From: Aquimonas voraii
GTDB lineage: Bacteria; Pseudomonadota; Gammaproteobacteria; Xanthomonadales; Xanthomonadaceae
Assembly: GCF_900101825.1 (NCBI RefSeq)
Contig: NZ_FNAG01000001.1
Coordinates: forward strand, 1,034,771 to 1,098,770
Length of the DNA: 64,000 bases
Direction of reading: 5' to 3'
Shown: positions 35,893 through 44,528 of the stretch, one piece after another
How positions within the stretch are numbered: position 1 is the first letter of the stretch
How the letters are laid out: each line of letters opens with the position of its first letter
The notes under the pieces: generated by a model
Seen by the model: the letters and a program-made list of their open reading frames with translations, nothing else
What the model was told of the DNA's origin: nothing
The model's database searches: none
Made by a program: the position numbers and the translations under genes

Positions 35893-37188
35893 CTAGGGCT
35901 TGTCAGCCTTGAAGTAAGCGATCATGTCGAGCACTTCCGGCGTCACGCGGCGGATGCCGTTGACGTACACATCGCTCGCCGTGCATGTCGTGCAGGTCTG
36001 GGTGCTGACCACGCCGAACACGACATGCCCCGAACCGTTCCAGGCATCGGTGAACACCGCCGAGCCGGAGTGGCCGCGGCTCAGGTCGCAGTTGGTGGAG
36101 AAGCGCGCCGCCCAGCCGTCCGCACCGTTGCTGCCGAAGCTGCCGATCTCGCAGGGCTGGGTGTCCTGGTAGGCCCAACCTTGCAGGCTGTTGTTGAGGC
36201 GACATTCGAGCGGCGCCTCGTTGAAGCCGCAGGCCGGGTAGCCGCGGTTGTAGCACTGACCGCCGAGGAAGCCGGGGCCGAAGGGCACCTTGTCGCAGTA
36301 GTCCTCCAGCGACCCCTGGGCGATCGCGGCATAGCCCAACCAGCCGGTCTGACTGCCCGGCGTGCCGTCGAGCACGATCAGGCCGTAGTCGTGGTTCCAG
36401 GCGTTGCGGCTGGCACGCCAGGCGGCCGGCGTGTAGTACCAAACGCCTTGCTGTTCGCCGTAGGGCTCGCAGCTGGCGTTGTTGCAGCTGCCCTCGCGGC
36501 CCGCACGGAAGCGCCCACCGAGGGTCCAGGTGCCCTCGAAGCTGCCGTCGTCCTGCTCGATCCAGCCAAACAGGCAGTGGGCAGCCGTCAGCACATGACG
36601 ACGCCCGACCAGGGTGCCCGAGCAGCCCCAGTCAAGGCCGCCACCGATCTGGCCCATGGCGCGATAGGGATAGCTGGTGTTGTCGAAGCGACGGGTGCGG
36701 CTGTCCTTGCCATGGCTCCAGCCCTTGGCGTCGCCCAGCAGCGGCATCTGCATCTCAGCGCCGGCGACGGTCGAAGTATTGGCGAGGCCTTCGTAGCCCT
36801 GCTCCCAGCCGGCCTTGGCAGAGAGCATGCGCAGGCTGCGAGCGGTGTCGAGCGGCAGCTCGACCAGGTACTCGTCGCCGGTGCGCAGATTGACCGCCAC
36901 CCAGTGACGCGCGTCCAGTTCAGCGGATACGGCTTTCAGGCGGTCTTCGACCTCGTTCTCGCCGCCCTCGGGCAGCGGTGACTCTGCGCCCAGGGTGTCG
37001 ATGTCGCCGAAGCGGGCCTTGCCGAAGCGCTCCCAGCGAACCTCCACGTGCGACTTGGTGGGCACCAGCTCGCTGCCGAAGGCGGCCTGCAGGTCGAGGC
37101 TGCGGTATTCGACCTGGGCGCATGCGGCGTTGGCAGCAATCCCAAGGCCAAGCAGCAGGCCGCTGCGGATCAGGCGCATCGTGTTCAT
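35893..37188 (-). CDS. Secreted trypsin-like serine protease
   Basis: 431 residues with a signal peptide (LIRSGLLLGLGIAANAACA). After an N-terminal domain of about 150 residues, a chymotrypsin-fold domain shows the full triad: His in VLTAAHCLFG (about 204), Asp in WNHDYGLIVLDG (about 266) and Ser in RGHSGSAVF (about 370). Many Cys pairs (e.g. CSG, CNNASCEPYG, CTTCTASD) suggest disulfides and extracellular action. The N-terminal part may be a propeptide or a binding domain; no family recognised. The ATG at 37188 has a strong AGGAG seven bases upstream, deciding the start. It diverges from the ECF sigma gene. Confidence 0.9.
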   Translation of the reverse strand: MNTMRLIRSGLLLGLGIAANAACAQVEYRSLDLQAAFGSELVPTKSHVEVRWERFGKARFGDIDTLGAESPLPEGGENEVEDRLKAVSAELDARHWVAVNLRTGDEYLVELPLDTARSLRMLSAKAGWEQGYEGLANTSTVAGAEMQMPLLGDAKGWSHGKDSRTRRFDNTSYPYRAMGQIGGGLDWGCSGTLVGRRHVLTAAHCLFGWIEQDDGSFEGTWTLGGRFRAGREGSCNNASCEPYGEQQGVWYYTPAAWRASRNAWNHDYGLIVLDGTPGSQTGWLGYAAIAQGSLEDYCDKVPFGPGFLGGQCYNRGYPACGFNEAPLECRLNNSLQGWAYQDTQPCEIGSFGSNGADGWAARFSTNCDLSRGHSGSAVFTDAWNGSGHVVFGVVSTQTCTTCTASDVYVNGIRRVTPEVLDMIAYFKADKP

Positions 37189-37380
37189 GGTGGATCTCCT
37201 CAAGCATCAATACGGTCCGACGTCCCGGCGGGCAGCGCTGCACCGCGCGTCGTCAGCCCCGTACACGTGGCGCCGCATCGAAAACGACAGCGAGCCGGAA
37301 TCAAGCGGTCGGGGCAGGCCCGCGCGGTGCGCAGCGGCAGGTTGCGCCTCGACATTCCGCAGCGCGGCCCATGCCCGCCG

Positions 37381-37386
37381 TATGAT
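37381..37386 (+). promoter_or_regulatory. Candidate -10 box of the ECF sigma/kinase pair
   Basis: TATGAT, 30 bases before the ATG at 37416. No good -35 hexamer 16-18 bases upstream, so an activator or alternative sigma could be used. Confidence 0.35.
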
Positions 37387-37415
37387 TCCGCCTGCACACC
37401 ACTGCCCGGGACGCG

Positions 37416-37979
37416 ATGGACGCCGACATCACCCAGCTCCTGCAGCGCCACCGCAGCGGCGAGCGCGCCGCCTTCGACGCGCTGGTCCCCATGGTCTATG
37501 GCCGGCTGCGCGAGATCGCCAAGCGCCAGCGCCGCCGCGATGGGCTGGGCGGTGAGACGCTGTCGACCACCGCCCTGCTGCAGGAGGCCTGGCTGCAGCT
37601 GGTCGACGAGACCGGCGTCGACTGGCAGAGCCGCACCCACTTCTTCGCGATCTGCGCCCGGGCGATGCGGCGCATCCTGGTCGACGCCGCGCGCGCACGC
37701 TGCCGCGACAAGCGCGGCGGCGGCCAGCCCGACCTGACCCTGACGCCCGACCTGGTGGCCATCGATACCCAAGCCGAGGACATCCTCGCGGTGGACCTCG
37801 CACTGGAGCAGCTGCGCCAGTTCAACGAACGCCTGGCCCAGGTGGTCGAGTGCCGCTACTTCGGCGGCCTGAGCGAGGAGGAAACCGCGGCCGCACTCGA
37901 CACCTCCCTGCGCACCGTGCAGCGCGACTGGCTGCGCGCCCGCGCCTGGCTGCTAAAGGCCTTCCAGGGCGAGCCGTGA
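37416..37979 (+). CDS. ECF-family sigma factor (TIGR02999 / Sigma70_ECF type)
   Basis: 187 residues. Region 2 (about 15-90: AFDALVPMVYGRLREIAKRQ, STTALLQEAWLQL, THFFAICARAMRRILVDAARARCRDKRGGG) and region 4 with a helix-turn-helix (about 125-185: LAQVVECRYFGGLSEEETAAALDTSLRTVQRDWLRARAWLL). This sigma class lacks a classical anti-sigma factor and is usually encoded with a Ser/Thr kinase; here the kinase gene overlaps by four bases (GTGA). Phosphorylation of the sigma factor by the kinase is the expected control, by family analogy. Confidence 0.92.
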   Translation: MDADITQLLQRHRSGERAAFDALVPMVYGRLREIAKRQRRRDGLGGETLSTTALLQEAWLQLVDETGVDWQSRTHFFAICARAMRRILVDAARARCRDKRGGGQPDLTLTPDLVAIDTQAEDILAVDLALEQLRQFNERLAQVVECRYFGGLSEEETAAALDTSLRTVQRDWLRARAWLLKAFQGEP

Positions 37980-40747
37980 GCCTCGACCGCCGCATCGAGA
38001 TCGATCGCCTGCTGATGCAGGCCCTGGAGCTGGAGGACGATGCACGCCCGGCTTTTCTGGCCACCATCGACGACGCCTCGCTGCGTGCCGATGTCGAGGA
38101 GATGCTGGCCCTGTGCGCCTCCGATACCGACCCGCTGGCGCTCGATGCCGCTGCAGCAGCGCGCCTGATCGATGCCGCGGTCGAGCAGGGCAGCCCTGCC
38201 CTGTCGGCCAGCCTTGGCTTGGAGGACAGCGCCCTACCCGAACAGATCGGTGGCTGGCGCATCCTGGAGCGGATAGGCCAGGGCGGCATGGGCGAGGTGC
38301 TGAAGGTCGAGCGCATCGACGCCGGCTTCGAGCAGCTCGGCGCCATGAAGCTCATTCGCAGCGGCTTCGCGATCGGCGAGTTCGCGCGGCGCTTCCTGCA
38401 GGAGCGGCAGATCCTCGCGCGTCTGAACCACCCGGGCATCGCCAGCCTGCTCGACGGCGGCCGCGATGCGCAGGGCCATCCCTACCTGGTGATGGAGTAT
38501 GTCGACGGCGCCCCCATCGACCAGTACTGCGACAGCCAGCGGCTCGGCGTCGAGGCCCGCATCGAGCTGTTCATCGAGGTCTGCCGCGCGGTGGCTCACG
38601 CGCATCGCAGCCTGGTCATCCATCGCGACCTGAAACCCTCGAACATCCTGGTGCGGGCGGATGGACGGGTGAAGCTTCTGGATTTCGGTATCGCCAAGGT
38701 GCTGGGCGATGGCGAAGGCGGGGACCCGCTGGCCACGCGCATCGAGCAGCGCATGTTCACCCCCGACTACGCCTCGCCCGAGCAGGTGCGCGGACAGCCG
38801 GTGACCACCGCCAGCGATGTGTATCAGCTGGGACTGCTGCTGTACGAACTGCTCTGCGGCCATCGCGCCCAGCGCGTCGGCCACACCGGGCCCGCTTCGA
38901 TCGAACGAATCGTCTGCGAGCAGGACCCGACCCGCCCCAGCCAGCGCATCGGCAGCGGCGACACCGAACTCGCCCTGCGTCGCCACCTGCAGCCGCGACA
39001 GCTCCGCCGCCGGCTGCGTGGCGATCTCGACACCATCGTCGGCAAGGCCCTGCAGAAGCTGCCGGAACGGCGCTACGGCACGGTCGACGAGCTAATCGAC
39101 GACCTGATCCGCTCGCGCCAGGGCCGCACCCTGCACGCGCGCCCCGACACCTGGCGCTACCGGATGGGTCGCTTCGTGCGCCGGCATCCCGTGGGTCTCG
39201 CTTTCGCGGTGTTGACCCTGGCTCTGCTCAGCATCTATCTCGTGACCCTGAACCTGCAGGCGCAGGCGCTGGAGCGTGAGCGCGACCGTGCGCAGGCGGA
39301 GGCTGCCAAGGCACGACAGGTGCAGAGTCTGGTGCAGCGCCTGTTCGAAGGCATCGACCCCGACGTGAGTGGCGGCGAACCCTTGAGCGTGCAGGCCCTG
39401 CTGGACCGCAGCTTCGGCCAGATCGAGGGCGAGCTGGGCGCACATCCCGAAGTGCGGGCGGAGCTGCTGCTCACGGTCGGAGACGTGTACGCGGCATTGG
39501 GGAACTATGCCCGCGCCAGTGAGCTGCTGACGCAGGCCTTCGGACTCGTCGAGGCGTTGGAGGCGGAACAACCCCTGTTGGCTGCCAAGGTGTATCGCAG
39601 TCGAGGGCGGCTGTTGGGTCAGGGCAATGAGCTTGATGAGCCCGAAGCACTTCTCAGGCGCGCACTTGGACTCTTCCGATCCGCAGAATCAGGCGCGGCG
39701 CACGAAGTCGCCGAAACGCTTTTTCGTCTTGCCGAGCTGTTGATGCGCAAAGCTCGGCGAGAAGAGGCACTGGCCGCAAGCCGCGAGGCATTGGCGCTGC
39801 GGCGGGCCCGCGCCGACACGCCGCCGCTCGATCTGGCCCGAAGCCTGCTGCAGACTGTGATGCTGGAGCAAAGACTTGGAAGGAACCCCAACGCCTCGAT
39901 CATGCTTCAGGAGTCATTGGACCTGCAGCATCGCGTCCTGCCGCCGCAGCATCCCCTGATAGGCGAAACTCAGGCCAGCCTTGCCCTGGCCCTTCAGGGC
40001 GAGGGCCAGTTGGAGCGGGCCCTACCCTTGCATGAAGCCGCGATCCGCAACCTCGAAGCGGCACTGGGCTCAGAGCATCCTTCCTTGGGCATCGCCCTCG
40101 GGAACTTCGGGACGCTGCTCTCCCAGCTTGGCCGCCCGGAAGACGCAGAGAAGATCCATCGCCGCGCGCTGCAGATCCATCTTTCAAACTTCGGCCCGGT
40201 GCATGCGCGAGTCGCATTGAGCCAGAACTCGATAGGGCGCAGCCAACTCGCGCAAGATCGCTGGACAGAGGCGGTTGAAAGCTTCCGCGCGGCGCTTGCG
40301 TCCGCGCCTGACACGCATCGCGTCAACTGGTCGCCCACCTTTGGCTCGAATCTGGCGACTGCCTACCTGGAGTTGGGCAACGCGCGCGCCGCACTCGACG
40401 TTCTGGAACAGGTGGAGGTCGACCTTCCGGAGAGTCCGCTCAGCCGAGCCAAATTCAAGGTTCTGCAAGCACGGGCTTGGATCGCGGCAGACGATCCCAT
40501 CCAGGCTGAGCGGTACGCTCGAGAAGCCATCGAAAGCTTCGAGCAAGTACCAGACCTCGCCACGGAACACGCGGACGCCCATGCATGGCTTGCTGAGGCC
40601 TTGGTGCTGCGCGGAGACCTGGCGAACGCAAGGCTGGAACTGGAGCTCAGCCGGGAACTTCACAGATCGCTGCCCGATCCGGACCCGGCAGAGCTGGCGC
40701 GGATCGAAGCTCGGCTGGCTGAACTTCGAAACCCTCGCCCGCGCTAG
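37976..40747 (+). CDS. Serine/threonine protein kinase with TPR C-terminal half
   Basis: 923 residues from a GTG overlapping the sigma stop. N-terminal helical segment (1-85), Hanks kinase domain (about 90-365) with GQGGMGEVLKVER, Lys in AMKLI, HRDLKPSNILV (about 215) and LLDFGIAKVL (about 236), one membrane helix (about 405-427), then about 490 residues of tetratricopeptide-type helical repeats, which would lie outside the membrane, typical for the sigma-linked kinases of Xanthomonadales and relatives. It likely senses a protein or envelope signal through the repeats and controls the coupled sigma factor. A longer frame from 37850 overlaps the sigma gene and is rejected. Confidence 0.92.
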   Translation: MSLDRRIEIDRLLMQALELEDDARPAFLATIDDASLRADVEEMLALCASDTDPLALDAAAAARLIDAAVEQGSPALSASLGLEDSALPEQIGGWRILERIGQGGMGEVLKVERIDAGFEQLGAMKLIRSGFAIGEFARRFLQERQILARLNHPGIASLLDGGRDAQGHPYLVMEYVDGAPIDQYCDSQRLGVEARIELFIEVCRAVAHAHRSLVIHRDLKPSNILVRADGRVKLLDFGIAKVLGDGEGGDPLATRIEQRMFTPDYASPEQVRGQPVTTASDVYQLGLLLYELLCGHRAQRVGHTGPASIERIVCEQDPTRPSQRIGSGDTELALRRHLQPRQLRRRLRGDLDTIVGKALQKLPERRYGTVDELIDDLIRSRQGRTLHARPDTWRYRMGRFVRRHPVGLAFAVLTLALLSIYLVTLNLQAQALERERDRAQAEAAKARQVQSLVQRLFEGIDPDVSGGEPLSVQALLDRSFGQIEGELGAHPEVRAELLLTVGDVYAALGNYARASELLTQAFGLVEALEAEQPLLAAKVYRSRGRLLGQGNELDEPEALLRRALGLFRSAESGAAHEVAETLFRLAELLMRKARREEALAASREALALRRARADTPPLDLARSLLQTVMLEQRLGRNPNASIMLQESLDLQHRVLPPQHPLIGETQASLALALQGEGQLERALPLHEAAIRNLEAALGSEHPSLGIALGNFGTLLSQLGRPEDAEKIHRRALQIHLSNFGPVHARVALSQNSIGRSQLAQDRWTEAVESFRAALASAPDTHRVNWSPTFGSNLATAYLELGNARAALDVLEQVEVDLPESPLSRAKFKVLQARAWIAADDPIQAERYAREAIESFEQVPDLATEHADAHAWLAEALVLRGDLANARLELELSRELHRSLPDPDPAELARIEARLAELRNPRPR

Positions 40748-40750
40748 GTC

Positions 40751-40771
40751 AACGCTGATGCATTCAGCGTT
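40751..40771 (+). terminator. Hairpin behind the TPR kinase gene
   Basis: AACGCTGA, loop TGCAT, TCAGCGTT, beginning three bases after the stop codon. No T-tract, so termination is plausible but not certain. Confidence 0.45.
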
Positions 40772-40832
40772 GTCGCGCGCCATGTAGAGCGCGCCCGCGG
40801 GTCGAGCACGCACGTGCTTTGGCCAGCGTAAG

Positions 40833-40894
40833 CGAGTCCGGACCCGTGCCGGACTCGCGACCACGGATCAAGGCCGGGCGGGTCTTGATCCGTG
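40833..40894. repeat. Two adjacent perfect inverted repeats
   Basis: CGAGTCCGG / CCGGACTCG (40833-40841 with 40849-40857) followed by CACGGATCAAG / CTTGATCCGTG (40862-40872 with 40884-40894). Both are exact, in a gene-free region. Confidence 0.75.
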
Positions 40895-41176
40895 TTGCCC
40901 TGGAGCGGGATTGGAAGAGCCCTCCTTGGGTCCATCCGGCTCTCGAACAGTGGCCGCGCATCGCGGAAATGCGCGGACGCAGCCTGGCTGGATGGAGCAC
41001 CTCAGGGCCCATCGCAAGCTGCGCCCACCATGGAACGGGGCGAGTCGCCTGCCTCTTCCCACTTGATCCGGTTCGCACCGCCGAACAGAGACGCGAGCCG
41101 AGAACACCAGCGACCGGAAAAGTGGCATGGGGTCATTGCACCGTGGCCACGGCAGGTCACGAGGAGACGCTCCGCC

Positions 41177-42127
41177 TCACAACCCGGAGCAGTCGCCTGA
41201 GACATTCACCAGCACCGATCGGGCATTGTTCAGGGCGTCATATTCGCCAACCCGGCCACGACTGTCGGCGTGCACGAAGACCCGCCACAAGCCGGCAGGC
41301 AAGCCCAGCACGCCTGTGACCACGTGACGTCCACCGGGTGCGAGGGCCGGAAGCGGCTGGCGATCAAGCTGGAGGCCCAGTCGCCGCTCCAGCAGCACGC
41401 TGGTGTCGGTTGGACCGGATGTCGCCCAACCGACGTTCTCGATCACGAACGCATAGTCGAAAAAGCAACGACCGTTTTGGGTTGCCAGCGCGCGCGCGGC
41501 GGGCAGCGAGAGCACCCGAGTCCAATCGGCTGCAATGCCACCGATCCGGGGCTTTGCGCCAGGACGCATCTCAGGTCTGGCAGTGAGCGGCAGCTGCGGC
41601 GGCGGCGGTGCACAGGCCGGGTCATTGTCCGTTTGCTCCGATAGGCTTACCTCTTCGGGCGGGGCACATTCCAGCTCCTCCGGCGGCTTACGCGGCGCGG
41701 CAAGCTCCAGCGCTGCAAGTGCGCCCTGCAGCGAGCACCCCGATGACCCGGATCGGATCTCCAAGCGCAGGACATTGAGACCCGTCTGACCGGCTCTTGC
41801 CTGTGCATTGAGCACGGCATCCGACCCCAGCCCGGCGGCGCAAGATGGGCCACCGGCCAGTTCAAGCGACTCGGCAAGGAACTCATTGCTGGGGCCCCGC
41901 AGACGCCCCTCGAATCGACCTGAGGCGTCACGCTGCAGCTGCAGCAAATAGCGCCCAGGGCGCAGGTCCAGACCCTGTTGGGCCGCGGCGGGCGCGTAGT
42001 CGAACTCCAGCACCTGGATATCCGGGGTGGGCGCGGTCTGGGCGAGGCTCGGCGGCGCCGCGAACGCGGTGGCGCAAACGGCAGCGACAGCGGAAGCGAG
42101 GATGCGGGCGGGGGTGCAGAAGGACAT
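41177..42127 (-). CDS. Secreted protein with C-terminal CARDB-like domain
   Basis: 316 residues with a signal peptide (ILASAVAAVCATAFAAPPSLAQ). The N-terminal half (about 30-180) is Cys-containing and of no recognised family; a Pro-rich linker follows. The C-terminal part (about 210-316) fits a CARDB/Ig-like domain: FDYAFVIENVGWATSGPTDTSVLLERR, VTGVLGLPAGLWRVFVHADSRGRVGEYDALNNARS, with the usual GxxDExNN-like motif. Likely surface adhesion or binding. The ATG at 42127 has GGAG six bases upstream. Open frame continues upstream to 43057 on this strand but that part overlaps the ECF sigma gene and is not coding. Confidence 0.75.
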   Translation of the reverse strand: MSFCTPARILASAVAAVCATAFAAPPSLAQTAPTPDIQVLEFDYAPAAAQQGLDLRPGRYLLQLQRDASGRFEGRLRGPSNEFLAESLELAGGPSCAAGLGSDAVLNAQARAGQTGLNVLRLEIRSGSSGCSLQGALAALELAAPRKPPEELECAPPEEVSLSEQTDNDPACAPPPPQLPLTARPEMRPGAKPRIGGIAADWTRVLSLPAARALATQNGRCFFDYAFVIENVGWATSGPTDTSVLLERRLGLQLDRQPLPALAPGGRHVVTGVLGLPAGLWRVFVHADSRGRVGEYDALNNARSVLVNVSGDCSGL

Positions 42128-42601
42128 GGCGGTCTCCGTGGAGCGTGGGTATATGGGCGCGAGTGCCGGAAAGGTGTCGAGTCCGAGCTTTCTTGCGTCC
42201 TGCCCATGAGAGTCGTCGGCGCGCGGCAAAACCCGCCACGTGATCTTCAAGTCGGTGCTGGATTCAGTCGCAGGCCCGAGGAGACCGCCGTCCGGCACGC
42301 TTCGGCGGACCCGAAAGCGCGATGCATGCCGCGAGCCCCGATAGGGTGGACCCTGGCCCATCCTGGCGAGCAGCAGCGCTGCCGGTGCATCGACCTCTGG
42401 CCACCTCGACTGGGGAGGTCGCGCGGTCGACGGCGATGACCGGCGCGAGCGTCCAGCGCATGGTGGGCCGGGCTCACCCTGTGGGCGACCAAGATTTCGC
42501 ATCGTCGAGCCTGGGCGAACGGGATGAAGTGGCGGGATCAGGGGCGCCGCGTCGACTTGAAGCAGGACCGTCCCGGTCATGCCCCCTGTCAGGAGCCCGC
42601 C
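42128..42601. other. Divergent spacer with no recognised gene (474 bases)
   Basis: Between the CARDB protein and an ECF sigma gene. A TATACC element at about 42151-42156 on the minus strand could be the -10 of the CARDB gene. I see no repeats, tRNA or homologous reading frame. Confidence 0.5.
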
Positions 42602-43153
42602 ATGCACAGTCCCGATGCACGTCCCCACAGCCCCCCTTCCACGGTCGGACAGAAAGCCGCAGCGCGCTCGCTGTCGGATCTGTACGCCCGACTGAAGCGC
42701 ATCGCCGGTCGCCAGCTCGGCCAGGCGCCCTCGCCTGCCACCCTGTCGGCGACGGTGCTGGTCCATGAAGCCTATTTGCGCGTGGCCGGGGGCGGTCTTC
42801 TCGAAGCTCGCGACGAATCGCACCTGCTCTCGCTGTGGACGCGAACGATGCGACATGTGCTGATCGACTATTGCCGCGCGCGCGCCACCGCCAAGCGTAG
42901 CGGCCACAAACTCGACATCGACGAACTCGACTGCGCGCAGCGCGCCGATCCGGACGCCCTGCTCGCGCTGGAGCAAAGCCTGCGCGCGCTGGATGCGCAC
43001 GACCCTCGGCTCGCACAGGTGATCGAGCTGCGCGTGTTCGCCGGGCTCGACACCCACGGAATCGCGGCACAGCTGGGCCTCGATGTGCGCACGGTGCAGC
43101 GCGATTGGGTGCGCGCCAGGGCCTGGCTGCAGGACAGTGTCGCCCCCTGCTGA
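42602..43153 (+). CDS. Orphan ECF-family sigma factor (Sigma70_ECF type)
   Basis: 183 residues, same class as the sigma factor at 37416: region 2 (LSDLYARLKRIAGRQLG, SATVLVHEAYLRVAG, LLSLWTRTMRHVLIDYCRARATAKRSG) and region 4 (LAQVIELRVFAGLDTHGIAAQLGLDVRTVQRDWVRARAWL). The start ATG at 42602 has AGGAG seven bases upstream, against 42524 with none. Unlike the first one it has no kinase downstream; neighbours are the divergent CARDB protein and the convergent EAL protein, so the regulator of its activity is not evident. Confidence 0.88.
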   Translation: MHSPDARPHSPPSTVGQKAAARSLSDLYARLKRIAGRQLGQAPSPATLSATVLVHEAYLRVAGGGLLEARDESHLLSLWTRTMRHVLIDYCRARATAKRSGHKLDIDELDCAQRADPDALLALEQSLRALDAHDPRLAQVIELRVFAGLDTHGIAAQLGLDVRTVQRDWVRARAWLQDSVAPC

Positions 43154-43309
43154 GGGCCGGCCGACAGTGCCGGCGATTGAGGCCGTCGGGAGCCTTGGGG
43201 CCGCGGTCCCCGCTGTGCATCGGCCTGTGCCTTTGAGGACGCCCCCCCCTGCGAGGCGATCTCGGAAAGCGCTGACGGCCCCCAGCCTTGCGGAGAGGCG
43301 AGCCCCGAT

Positions 43310-44107
43310 TCAGCCCGTCCCCAGCGCGTCCCACTGTGCGTCGCTGAGTTCGGTCAAGGCCTCGAATGCCGGGCGCGCGATCAGGTAGCCCTGGAAGAGT
43401 TCAATGCCGAGATCGCGCAGCGCGGCGAGCTCCTCGCGCGTTTCCACGCCTTCCGCGATCACCGTCGTCTGCAGGTCCGCTGCGACCCCACAGATGCCAC
43501 GCACGATGGCGCGACGCGCGTGATCGCGGTCGATACCCCGCACCAGCGCGAGGTCGAGCTTGATCAGGTCGACGCGCACTTCCGCCAGCAGATTGAGGCC
43601 CGAGTAGCCGGCGCCGAAATCATCGATCGCGGTTCGGAAGCCACGGCTGCGGTAGTACTCGACGATATTGCGGAGGTGGCGCTGGTCGTCGATGCGCTCA
43701 GCCTCGGTGATCTCGAAGATGATCTGTTCGATCGGGAAGCCGAAGGTCTCGGCAGCCTCCAGCGTCGTGCGGATGCACAGCTCGGGCCGGTACACCGCGT
43801 TCGGCATGAAATTGATGCTGAGCAGGCTCTGCATCCGCAGGCGCGAGGCCAGCTCGATCGCCGTGCAGCGACAGGTCTGGTCGAAGCGGTAGCGGTTGGC
43901 GTCAGAAACCTGGGCGAAGATGCTGGCGGCGGATTCCCCTTTCGGACCACGCACCAGGGCCTCGTGGGCGAACACCTGGCGGCGCGCCACATCCACGATC
44001 GGCTGGAAGGCCATCGACAGCTCAAAGCCCAGTGCGGTGCCGTCGCGGCACTGGCGACAGCCCAGGGCGCGGAAGTCTGGCGGCATGGGGCGCGGTTCGA
44101 CGCTCAT
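43310..44107 (-). CDS. EAL-domain cyclic-di-GMP phosphodiesterase
   Basis: 265 residues, essentially a stand-alone EAL domain. Motifs required for catalysis are present: EALVRGPKGE, the metal-binding Asn in INFMPNAV, Glu in FEITEAERI, AIDDFGAGYSGLNLLAEVRVDLIKLDL (DDFG and the Lys) and VIAEGVETREEL, then QGYLIARPAF. It resembles the EAL part of BLUF-EAL and similar proteins, but no BLUF or other sensor is fused; a short N-terminal Cys pair (GCRQCRDG) precedes the domain. Hydrolysis of c-di-GMP to pGpG is expected. The ATG at 44107 has GGAG six bases upstream; the longer frame to 44377 is rejected. Confidence 0.9.
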   Translation of the reverse strand: MSVEPRPMPPDFRALGCRQCRDGTALGFELSMAFQPIVDVARRQVFAHEALVRGPKGESAASIFAQVSDANRYRFDQTCRCTAIELASRLRMQSLLSINFMPNAVYRPELCIRTTLEAAETFGFPIEQIIFEITEAERIDDQRHLRNIVEYYRSRGFRTAIDDFGAGYSGLNLLAEVRVDLIKLDLALVRGIDRDHARRAIVRGICGVAADLQTTVIAEGVETREELAALRDLGIELFQGYLIARPAFEALTELSDAQWDALGTG

Positions 44108-44528
44108 CGGCACTCCGGGTGTGGGGACGGGGCCATGGCCCAGGGCCTGGACGTGCAAGCAGCGTACCCGGTTGCCACGCGGGAAGCGGAGCCCGGGCGA
44201 AGACACCCTGGCCCGACCCGAGCGCGCCTCGGGCGAGAGCGCGAATCGCGCCCGCAGTGCCGAGGCGCTCGCCATCAGCGCGAAACAGCCGACCCGGTGG
44301 CCGGCGTCCAGCTCGGGTGGGCAGGGCCCACCCCGTGCGAGATCAAGGGCGCGCAGCGATTCGCCTGGCGCTGGCACGCGTGATTCGCGGAGCGAACAGC
44401 GTGCCGGCAGGCTTCAAGCGAGAAGCGTCGCGGCTAGGCCCCAGGCCGAAGAGCCACCGGGCTTGGTCGGAGCCGCCAGCGACTCCTGCGAATCCCGAAT
44501 CCCGAATCCCGAATCCCGGAGATGGCCC
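44108..44528. other. Spacer with heptamer array, no gene (421 bases)
   Basis: Upstream of the EAL gene and downstream of the E1 gene (both minus strand). Only the heptamer array at 44490-44517 stands out; it lies 12 bases after the E1 stop and could act in termination. No clear promoter for the EAL gene was found. Confidence 0.5.
44490..44517. repeat. Four tandem heptamers GAATCCC
   Basis: Four exact copies of GAATCCC, the same unit (GGGATTC on the other strand) as at 19141 and 35581, again immediately behind a stop codon. Confidence 0.85.

Larger units (their letters stand above)
40748..41176. other. Hairpin-rich spacer between convergent genes (429 bases)
   Basis: No credible gene. The first 150 bases hold a row of inverted repeats: 40751-40771 (8-bp stem, terminator-like behind the kinase), 40775-40794 (GCGCGC pair), 40805-40818 (AGCACG/CGTGCT), 40833-40857 (9-bp stem) and 40862-40894 (11-bp stem). 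The rest (to 41176) shows nothing recognisable. Confidence 0.6.

Noticed and set aside
41177..43057. A 626-residue protein starting at 43057
   Set aside because: The extra N-terminal part overlaps the ECF sigma gene and has no signal; the signal peptide and ribosome-binding site support a start at 42127.
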